Shown here: positions 11,601 through 23,600 of the stretch, in pieces
Position numbering within the stretch: position 1 is the first letter of the stretch
Layout: every line of letters starts with the position of its first letter
Source: Enoplolaimus lenunculus
Taxonomy: Eukaryota; Nematoda; Enoplea; Enoplida; Thoracostomopsidae
Direction of reading: 5' to 3'
DNA: 64,000 nucleotides
NCBI GenBank assembly: GCA_030248215.1
Contig: JASANG010000324.1
Location: 1 to 64,000, forward strand
Notes under the pieces: generated by a model
The model's database searches: none
Told to the model about the DNA's origin: nothing
The model's input: only the letters and a program-made list of their open reading frames with translations
Translations under genes and position numbers: made by a program

Positions 11601-14600
11601 TTTCCTTTGTAGACCTAATAGGATTTATCATTAGGACAAGCATCTCCTACAATATTACTGATTCACACATTTTCCAAGTACTACATTATTTTTTACTAGA
11701 ACTAATTCGTTTACGAATATATAGCGTTTACTAGAATGAATAGATTTTGCGAATATATAGCCATTTTCTGCAGTATGGACCACATTTTCCAAACAGATTT
11801 TTTTCTTAGACGTAGGTTTTACGAATATACAGCAATTTTATACACTATGACCAGTTTGCCACACTTAATACACTTTCTTTAGTAGAGTGAATAGATTTTA
11901 CGAATATATAGCCATTTTCCACAGTATGACAAATTTGCCTTATTTCTTGCTAGCACTAATAGGTTTTACGAATATATAGCTATGTCATACAGTAAAACCA
12001 TTCGAAGTACTCCTATTGTATGGCGAGTTTCCTTCCCACAGTATGACCAGTTTCCTACCCTTTAAATGTACAATTTTTCCTTCGTAGAAATAATAGGTTT
12101 TAGGAATATATAGCTATTCTCTACAGTATAACCAGTTTCCTACAATAATCAAGCACATTTTGATTTCTAGAGCAAATAGGTTTTATGAACGTATACCCTT
12201 TTTCTACAGTATGACCAGTTCTCTGCAAGTACACACACTTTTTCCTCAGTCCAGCTATTTGGTATTATATATGGCAATTTCATACTAGTAAAAACTTTCT
12301 ACACTTAACCAGTTTTCTATACTTTAAGGTCGAAAACAGTACATGAAAGTGTCTGTACGTTAATGAAACAGAACAGTTTGTGTCATACAAGCACATAGCC
12401 GTAATCCCATAGGGGTCTTTGGGTCCCACCCAATGTCCCTTTAAAAAATTTTCGCAATAAGTCATACTTGCATTAATTTACTATATATTTTGTTTCCATA
12501 TTTGAATTCTTGAATTGGTAAGATACCAGCGCCAGACCCAATCACAGTGACATTTACCAGTTTCTCTTTTGAAAATGCTACAGTCGTCAATGCTTACCTG
12601 CATTGCTTTATGGTGTATCTCGCCACGTTCTTGAAATTCTCCATTTTCTCGCTGTTGTGTCAGCAAAAATTCTACGCATCCTGCGACAATTTTTTCGTCG
12701 ACATAAATATACCGTTTGGCATCTTGGAACGACCGGACCACAAACGCTGTTAGCCAAGTAGAGCCGTTCGGATCTGACTGACCAAATGCCGAAAACGAAT
12801 TATCGTCACGTTTGTACTGCAGTTCACGTTGATAACCTGAAAAGAAAATTTGGTAATCTTCAAAATACACGATTAAGTGTCGCATATTGTATTTGTTTCA
12901 AATACATTTTTGCGATGTTTAGACATATTTGATATTTAATACATATTTAATAAAAATTGGAACCATTTCTGTGCCGTAATTAAATATCCAATAATTTTTC
13001 TTTCAACAACATTGATTCGCCGTTTCAGCATTTTCTATATTATCTCCTGTTACTGCTTTGCCATGGTATGCAAACATCCTAAGATTTCCATCTAGATTAT
13101 TTAACCAACCTCAAAAGAATACTTGTGAACTGTGATTAACGTTCGTAAATAATTTTTCTTCCAACTGTTTTTGCTACAGTAATAATGTATTGATAGTGAA
13201 AGATCTATAGCCATTTCATACAGTGTCTCCAAGGTCTAAACCATAATTTTCTCGCGAACCTTCCTGAGCCAAACACAGCGTCAGCACAAAAACATGTTCA
13301 ATTAAAAATTGAAAATTCTGAATAAATAATTTTATATTCACATTTTATGTCAAACTTACCGGCTTCCATGTACTTGGTTGTACGTTCTATCAATTTACGG
13401 TGCCGGTCAGTGCCGCCGGTTGCTTCCAAATAGCGACGAACAACAATATTTGGCACAAACCCGAGCATATTTTGTTCTCCACAACCGTACGGCATACGGA
13501 CCAAATTTTCTAGGCTGTTCAGTAATGGACCCATTATATCCCCTAAAATCAAATATGTATATAATTTTGCTGAGACCAGCAAAGAGCATGTTGTAAGTAG
13601 ATAGTAAAAATAACGGAAACGAGTAGTGATTGATCAAAATAACAGAAATGGAAAACGGATATTGAAGTACAAAAGTTACAAAGAAGTTTCATTTTTCTGC
13701 CAACGCAATTGAGACGTGTGCAAGTATTCACCGGGTTTCCTAAAATTGTAAAGAAGACATGGTGTATGCACCGAAATTTTTAAAATTTTTTGATGTAATT
13801 GCGGTGAAGAAGAGGTATAGCTACTTTATAAATTATAAAAACTATCATTTTGTAATGCACATAATCGTGGTCAACCCAATATGTTACATATGATCAAAAA
13901 TTGCAGGGCATACTTAGGCTTCAGGTTCAACTCTTTTTTAACCCGCGAAAATTTTTTAAGATCAGGCTGCCCTGGTGGCTTCTTGGATATTGACCAGAGG
14001 AGGTACATTCACTACGAGCCTTCAAGCATCCGTTTCTTTTAGGAAATGCACTTATGTACGGTGCTACGTACCAATGACAGAAAATTCACTCCGCTCCGAT
14101 CCGGGAACAATATTATCGAGTATTTCTTTCGGCGGTTCCATATCCACGGTTTGTTCAAAACCGGAACTTAATTTTGCGTCGGATAAGTCGATAACCATTG
14201 GTTTATTGAAATAAACCCGGATACCTTCTGGCTAAAATAAACACATTCTTTTCAAAGCAGTAGCAAAAAACAATATGTCTTGAAAATTGTCAAAGCCATA
14301 CCAGCATATTTCATATATATTCGCCTTTAACGTTTGTGAAATAAACCACTGAATTTGAAACTATCTACTGAGAAAAATATAACAAATATATTATAAAAAC
14401 TTCAGAATACAAAGTTTGAAAACGTTTTAGTCTTGCTACTCCGAATATATAATAATTTTAAATCCTAAGTACCCATATTCTGAAATGCGTGTAGCATCTA
14501 TCAGCAGTTTATAATACGTCATCTATTAGCAGTCCGTAGGTCTTGTAACTTTCGCACCAGTGGATGGTGATGTTGGCAATGCAGCGCTTTTTTCGCTTTT

Positions 14601-17600
14601 AATGTGTTCAACATTTGTGCCAATTTTGAAACCCGCATCAGCAAGAGTTCAAAATTTTTGAAAACATAGCGCTAACTGATGAAAGATGCTATATGCATTT
14701 AAGAATATGGGCCCAGCTACACACCCATTTCTAGCCACACAGGACGTTGAAGGATGTTTCCAGAAAGAGAACTAAGAAAGTGGATCCCTTCATCAATACA
14801 CAATAAAAGTATGTCGGGTGGATACACAGCCCTGTAGAATGATTAACTCAATTTATCAAATATCATTTTAAAAACCAATATTTAATCGCTTTTTAGAAAA
14901 TAAGAATTAAAATTTTTGCTGCAGATTTGAGAAAACAGGAATCGCAATTTAAAATCAAAAATGAAAAACGTACTTCAACCAAAAGAGTTTTTTCAACAGC
15001 GTCAGTATCCGACTGACCGTAGGCTTTGATTAAAAATTTAATCATTCCATTAATAGTTGGCGTAATTGGAAATTTCACCGAAGCAGAACCGCCGGCCGGA
15101 ACCTAAAATAGAAAAATATATGAAAACCATAAAATTACAAAACATAGAGAAAGAAACATAAAACAGCACACAAAAATTTGCGAGCGAATCGAGCAAAGAG
15201 AATTTCATAAAATATACAATTTTAAAATGTGGCTAAAAACTAAAAACCAAATAAAGTAAGAAAAATGCTGCTGCATAAAAGGGTTTTTGATTCTATTTAA
15301 CGATGCGTTTACATAAAATCACAAACTGCAAAGAAGAAAGGATTACAAAAACTAACAAATATACAATTTAATTTGAAATCAAATTTAAACATACCATCTT
15401 AACGCAAGCTTGAATATGTGTTGAAAAAAGTACTAACCTGAACTTTGCGGATATTGTAATTTTTCGACGTTTTATCGCCTTTGCCGTTCGATTTTTTCAC
15501 AAATTCGAAACCAGATGCCTCGTTGTGATCCAAAACAACTGTGATCTTAAACAAAAACAAACACATTGAAATAATAACGTCACTTAATCCGATTGGTATG
15601 TGATTCTGAGCCGTTCAAAACGCTGGTTGTTGAAACCGGACAGCTTTTAGTTTTAGTGCTCACTTTTAAACTTTCAAGCTACCAACGATATTACACCAAA
15701 AACTTGTTTTATTCTTATGTTCGGTTTGAATAAACGTAAGTTTTTTTAACGCAAAATCATACCGTTTGTTCTTCGGATCCATAATTGAAAACAAGTACTT
15801 GAAATGCCAGTTTTTCTCCTTGTTTTAAAGAGTACGGTAGGACTGGCCGAATGAAAAAGTTGCGAAACACTCGCAGCTAAAATTAAAACAATTATATATC
15901 AGGTGGGACACTTTTCACGAACTTAATTTTGCGTCAATCCTTTAGCACTTGGGTCTTCTCGGTTATCCCTCCTTAGTCGGCGTTTGCCCCAAAACGGTTG
16001 GATTTTAAAATTTTTTGCATATTTTAGGTTCCTATGACCTCCCATGATCATTCCACGCCCAAATTTGAATGTTTTTAAAAATTTCATTTTTAAGGTCCAA
16101 AGGTCCCCCTTTTGAACCCAAAATTTTTTTATCAAAATACCATTCGACGCAGCTTGCGGAACTGAGCGGAATAGTGCCGAATTTTCCACAATCAGACGTC
16201 TGGCTGGATAATAAGTTATCGTTATAATCTGATTTGGTGCGCTTTCAACATTTTGGGACTTTGACCATAACAAGTTGGCCAGACGTCTGATTAAGAAAAA
16301 TTTGACACCATAACTCATCTCGACCAGCCGCGTGCAATGGTATTGTGATAAAAAAATTTGGGTTCACCAGGGGGACATTTGGACCTTAAAAATCAAATTT
16401 TTAAAAAGTTAAATTTGGGCGAGGAAGGATCATTGGAGGTCACGAAAACCTCAAATATGCAAATATTTTTTAAAATCCAAATATTTTGGGGCAAACGCCG
16501 ACTGTGGAGAGATAACCGAAAAGACCCTAGCACTTTTCACCTTTGGTTTATTCATTAAGTGCTTTTTCAGGTTTACTAGATACCAGAAGCGCAGCACAAA
16601 ATCAACAGAGACGATAGCTACCACCTACCTACAGACATGCACAGAATAAAATAGTATAAGAAGCCTGGCGAACGAGAAATCGAACGCAATTTTAGCATTA
16701 AATCAGGATACACTATTTTGGTTTCCAGAATATCTAAACTTCCCCTGTTGATACGCCGCTGTTCGCTATAGGGGAAATATAAAAATCATACTTCTGCCAT
16801 TTCGCCCGCAACACCGAGTCCACTGTTGTCATTAGTCGCAAACGCAGACGCCATCCATGTTGTTATTGTATCGGGGACTGTTACTTTATAAACAAATTCA
16901 CCATCGCCTCTGAAATTATGAATTAATTAGTTAAAGTTGTTTGCAAAGTTTGTAATGCTTGCAGTTAAAACTAGTTGAGCTGAAAATGTTTTATGTCGTT
17001 CCGCGCAGCTTGTCCGGAGCTATGTAGTGATATAAAATTTTCCACGACTGGACCAACTGTCCACGTGTTATGGTGAAATAACCGATTTGGCGCGCCATCC
17101 AACACATAACCAGCGTCAAATCTGAAACCCGCACGTACTACAGAACGATTCCATTACATACCGCGGTCGGTAACTGGTATCTGGTGCTACAACCATTTGG
17201 GAATACGCCATTTTAATAATTATTTTCAAAACTTATAAAGTGACAGTCGTGTGAGGAAAGCACTCTCTTTCTTGCAGTTGCAAACTTTTTCAACGAGCAT
17301 TTCAAGTGAGGTTTGATATAAAATACTCTTCAAATTAAATGAGTATCCTTGCAAACATTAAAAATAAACTATAGTGCGCATCTTACAAGCGATCGAGAAG
17401 ATATTAGATGTAAAAACTTAATTTTAAATTTAAAATCTGGGTATTCTAATTTTGGTTTATAAAAATGACTGGGATGTGGAAACATGACTTAAATCAACGT
17501 TTCAAATCAATCATTTAGTTTTGGATCAACGACATTCGCTTGTCAGCGGCTTTTAATAACCATCGTTTGTTTAGGTGTGTAACCATGCTTTTATTTCGAG

Positions 17601-20600
17601 ATCGGATAACCTCGTCTTAGTTTTTTGGCCAGTGAGCGTAGCAAGCGAAAAAAGTTTTGGCTTCTACAAGTTATTTAACACTCTATAGAACTGTCCACAA
17701 TTGACTCTTTCCAGAAATTTTGAGGATACGCCCCTGTTTGTTTATTAAATTGTATTCAATGTCAGAAACTTGTATTACTTTGGCACTTCTAGCTAAAATG
17801 AAACAAAAACTCTTTTCTAAAAATATAAATTCGACTTAAGTTGTGTTCCTGCAATTCAAAAGTGTCTAATCCCATTACTTGTTCAATCATCGCTGTTGAA
17901 TGAATATAAATTTAAAAATGACCAAGAACGTCTAATGACAACATAAAACGGCTGAAACTTCAAAATTTTCGCATTCCTACAAACGTTGCTAGTCACCTAT
18001 GAAAAACTTCTGAAATAAATTTTGAGCAAACATACTGTTACTCCGAATAACCTCGTTTTTTTTAAAAAAGTTCAAGTCCTGGCTGCGAGTAAAAGGGGCG
18101 TCACGGCCAAATGATGTCAAAGCAAATAAACAAGGAGCTTGCTCAAAAGGAACAGGGATAAACATATCTCCTGAAATTTCTTACAAAGACAAGAAAAAAC
18201 GCTTAGGCGTTCTAGTTTTAAAATAATAAAAGCAATATTTAACAGTGTGAGTCAACCAATTTATAGCGTCAATTTGTATTTATCCATTGGCATTTGGAAG
18301 CGGCTCTTCTAGACCTTTTTTAGCATTAACACAGCTGCAATACATAACTCGAAAAACGACAAAATGCTTGAAATTCAAACTCAAAAACGTAGATCTCGGT
18401 CTGCTCAAGTCCTAGAAATTTAAACTACGTTGAACTTAATGCATGGGCACAGCGTCCCGCTCGGAACGCATTAACTTTTTCACATATTGTCTTTTTAGTG
18501 TCGGCTAAACAACAAATGTTTTACGTTCAATGTGGAAAAAGAAAAGCGTCCAAGAACACATCCTACTCCTAATGTTCTGAAAAGACGAGTACAACAGGAA
18601 TTTTTACAGGTTTTAGATAAACTTCTAGGATTTTAAAAATTCTGCTATTAAAACACTTTTGCCTGAATCACATCCAAAATGAAACGGATCTTTTCCGATA
18701 AGTGCCCACCAGCTGGCGATTGCCAAAAATGTTCGGATTTTGATTTTTTTCGGCATATTTGAACCATGACAACGTTTTGGCAAATGTTTGCTTTCTGTTC
18801 GAGGCTGGGAACTGCGGACCGAAAAAAATTCAAATTTTTTTTGCAACTTGAAAATTTAATATGAAATAACTATGGAAGGTCATGTAAAGATCGAATGCAA
18901 AAAATTCCAAAATATGAACATCTTTGGGCAAACGTCGGTTTATGAACACTTAACGAAAGCGAGCAAATGACACCGAGGTTACCCATTGTCAATTTTTTTA
19001 TCACTACCGTTAATCGCAAACTCACTGCATCTCTTGTGAAGTCCATATCCAAGTTTCAGCGAAATTTTTTCGAATAACGGCTTGACTCCCTGAGTTTTCC
19101 AGGGGCGCTGCACCCTCGCTAGATTTAGCATTTTCTAAAATCGGAGCTGGGGCGCCGTCAGCATTCGATGATGAAAGCATATGATGGTTTACACGGTAGT
19201 AGATTTCTGTAAGAAATAGTTGGTTTTGCTAGTTTTAAAGCTTAGCTAGTTTTAATGCTCGAACAGACATAGCTAAGGTTGTAACAATACCATAAATGCT
19301 ACGTGTTTTTGTCATTTTTTGGGAGCAAAATATCAAATATACCACTTAAAATGCCAAGAAGCTGTTTATTATCCAAGTTTTAGTGTGTGGCTCATTGTAT
19401 CACTTGCATCATAAACGAAAATTGGCGACGCTATTTTAACTCGGGTTTAATCAAGGTGTTGCCAATTGGTCTATTCAGCCTAAATTTGAATCCATTACAT
19501 ATTGTACGATCATTTCAAATTTGCAAATTATCTTTCTATCCGCCCTGGACATTATACAAGCGCTGCTAGCGTAGTAAAAGTCATGTTTCTGCAACTCCAG
19601 CCAATATGCATTTGCCATGATACGGTGCATAAAATTTCTGAGCGCAATTTTTTGAAAAAATTCAAATTCAAATTTAAACAAATTAGAATTTTTAAAATAT
19701 AAATTTATGATTTGATTTTACGACTTTTTAATCTTTTCAGACTTTTGAGACTGACGTATTTCAACTCGGAAAGAATTCGTTTGGCAAAAGTCCTGCATCT
19801 GGGCTGGACATTGGCAATTAACCGTAAGTTTAGGCTAAATTTCAAGTCTTGTTTTTAGTGAAAGGTTAAAATATTGTTATAAGCAAAAAAAATTTTTGTT
19901 AGACAACAAACCACCTTAAGCATCATGCAACCTATACCAATTATAAAGGGAGAAATTTGCCTGCCATCGTGCCGTAGGACTGGCGGGGCACTGTGAACAG
20001 AATTGCACGCGACCCGCAGGAACCCGTGGTTAACCGCCAGCCGGGTAAGAAATTTTTAAAGCGGGTAAGCTCGCGGGAATAATTTTCAAGGCGCAGGTAA
20101 AAGTTTGCGACTCTTTACCCGCGTGGAATTGGGGTAACAAACGACAGGCAAAATTTAACTATATTAGCCCTGCGTTACATTGTTTGACAATGGTTTGTTT
20201 TACCACAGATATTAAAGAATAACCGGAGGTCCGCCTATGACGCCGGCAAAAACTCGAAATCCCGTCTCCGGTACAATTTTTGCTGGACGATTGGGTCACG
20301 TTTTTCGTACATAATAAATGTTTTATCGTTCATAAAGTTTTTTGTAACTTTCATTGACTTGATAAGGTGTACGGCGATTTGCGGCGGCGGGGGGTGCTCC
20401 TATAGGTACAAATAGACTAAAATAATGTTTAAATGGACTAAAATAATGTTTAACCTCCAGTCCAAAATTTGTACTTTAGGCACTTTTTCTGCAATATGTT
20501 TAAAAAATTTGCCGCTTCGCATGTAAACTAAACAGATTTTCAATGTTGATGTTGGCACTGAATAGATCTTGTCATATAAATATTCATGTTCATTGATGCC

Positions 20601-23600
20601 GAATTGCTCGGAACCGTCCACCGGAATTATCCAAACCCTTTGACCAGTTTCGGCAAAACTTATTCACCTTCAGCTGGACACTTTCACCTTTGGTAACACA
20701 GTGCCAGTAAACCTGTTTAGGACGTAAACCGAGACCCAGCGGCAATACACTAGAAAATTAGACAACTTTTTTCTTAACAAAAAACAAAAAATAAGGGACG
20801 GTAAATGTGAGTCGCGGGTAAAGCAATTGTGAGAGGGTATACCGACGGGTTAAAAAATTTTCGCCGGTAAACCGGACCGGCACAAGAAATTTTTATCCAC
20901 TTACACCTCTGAAGGCGATACAGCTGCGTCCGTAATCCATGCCTCAAAATGCCTAACAAGCATCAAACAAAGCATAAACATATCAAGTAGACATGAGTAA
21001 GTAAACGAAATGTAGCCTTGATTCTGATGGACCACTACTCTAAACAGTGGTAGATTCAGAAACTCCTGAAAGAAAAAGCCACGCGATATATAACAGTGCA
21101 AAAAGCCGCGAGCAAAGCCAGCAAGAAGTCAAACGAAATTTTTTACTGAAATTATAATCATATGCTTTGGCATGTCTGCTTTTATGGAATAGATCATAAA
21201 TATTTGACAATATTCTAAGAGTAATAAAGAAAAGAAGCAAGCAAGCTTTTATAAATTGCAATATCGTATCACTGCTATGCATAAGCGAGATATCGAGTTT
21301 TATAAATTCAAAACCACACTATCCTACTGTAATAATTCGGATTGAGTCAATCAAATCTATCCACTAGTGAAATCTTTAAAAATCGTTACAGTTCACATAC
21401 CGTAATTTACAATCCTGAAAGCAGTGTCTAGCTATATATACTAGTAATTCGTAGTTACACACATGCAACTGTCTTAATATGCACTGTTTGACATATGTGT
21501 AGAAAGATCTGTTCAAGCAGTTCTACTACTTACGCCTTGAAACTTGATTGAGAATTGTGTGTTCAATTCCAATACAAATTTTTTAGCCTGTGTGTCTCCG
21601 GTAGGAATGTTGGATCCTGAGAGCTACCAAATTTTGCATATGGATATACAAATCTGGTGGAACACTGCGCAAAATAGGTATGTGCGGCGTTCCAGCTTTA
21701 AAGGGAATGGGAGGGTTATGTTACCGTCAACCTCGTTTGTATTTAAATCATGTGAAATCTTTGAATGTCCGCTCTGAAAACTTTTTTGGCCAATTAGCAT
21801 TCTAAAACATCAGAGAATCGTACCGCATCCACAATCCACAAAGCTTTCGGGCTCAATGAAGCTATCGTAACCAAAAATTATAACGTAAAAATCACCAATG
21901 CTTGCAACTGCAGAAAAAAACTGCAATTTGCAATTGGTTAAATAAAGGATCGATGATGATTTTTAGACAAGAGTATGCAACTTCGCTAGTTTAGTTTACA
22001 AACAGTACCAGCGCATGTTTTATGTCCTACTGTTCGTCACCCCTCTGGTAAGTAGATATTTCATAGGTCCGTTTCATTTCTAACGTTATGACCGGTCATT
22101 TGATTATTTCGCAACTGTAACTGCAATTCCCCAAAACATAAAGGGTGCACTGAAATGCAACGACTGCTAGGTAAAAAATTGGCAACGCACGGAATGCATC
22201 CAGATGCATACTCTAGTCCGAGAAACTACAGACGATGTAACGGATGTTAAATTTATAATATCCATACATCATTATATTAGCAAAAGATATTCTTGTAAAA
22301 GGGTTATTACGCACAAAATACCGAGTTTACCCTACATGGAAGAAGAACAATTACAAGTCACATATTTACCAACTTAGTGCTCTTGAGCCAGTAACGACAT
22401 TTTCATGGAAGAAAATAGTTTGCGTTAAATAGAGATATCCTTTTAAACTATTGTTCTCTGTTGTTTACCGATACTTAAATATAGACACATACGCAGTACA
22501 CATTCTGTTCGTAGCAAAAATAGAGAAACATCTTAAAGCCTATTTTAAATCGTAGGCCAGTATTCCATTTAGTAGTTCATGGCCATTTCCACATCCTTAA
22601 TTCAAAATCATTTTCCTCATTCTTAATTCAATGCAAAAGACTCGTGTAGCAATTTGAGGTATGACATATACATGGAAAGCGCACTAGCGGATCCAGAGTG
22701 GGGGCAGGGGGAGCGTTACGCCCCCCGTCAGAATTTTTATGTAATATAATGGTGTAAGTTTCTTACCTTACAATTTTTCCCCATCAGAAAATTTTTTGAT
22801 GATAAGGTCACTATACAGCAAAAATTGCGTTTTATAACATGTGTCAGCCCGCCTCACCGTCTGAAATTTCTGGATCCGCCTCAATGGAAAGGCAGTTGCT
22901 GTAAAACATCATTTTTTCTTATCCTCAGGAAACTTCAGCGATATATCTTCTATTCCTAATTTTACTAATGATTAGTTTGTTCTGTTTCTGCGCACATAAA
23001 TCCCACTGTATTGAAATTAGCTGGACCGATGCCCAAATTACGTATATATCTTTCGCAGTTTAAGGTGAATATGTTTTTAAATCGGTGATACCACAACCAG
23101 TTCAAACGTGCTCCTGTCAGTAGGGAAAGTGATTTTTAGCCCAATCAACACTTACTGAGTTTTGAGGCATTCCGTAGACAACCATAGAAGAGTTCGTGGA
23201 AATACTGATCTAATTTTTGGGTGCGATTGCTTATTAATCGGTCTCTGGCGGCGCCTAGCTGTTTGGCGTTCTGGCATGATTTTCCCAAGACGTCGTCCAG
23301 ATATTTTCCAATGCTGTTTATTGAAGCTTGACACTTTCTCACGCCCTTTGTTAAAGCTAGACATTTTCCCACGGTCTTCGTTGACGCTAGATATTTTCCC
23401 ACGGTCTCTGTAGAAGCCAGACCTTTTCTCAGACAACGATCGAATCGTGAGTGACATTTTATCGCGTAACGTCATAAATATGGCAGACCAACCTTCCGAT
23501 AGATTTTCCTGTGAGTTTACAGAAGAATTGCTGCTCCACGAAGGAAAAGGTAAGTGTTTTGGCTTGAGTTTAGCTAAAAAGATTCTAAGTATATACTTCT

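Noticed and set aside
19735-19831. Plus-strand exon-like stretch (ttttcag, open frame, gtaag)
   Set aside because: Frame ends in a stop before the donor and there is no partner exon nearby; chance splice-like signals.
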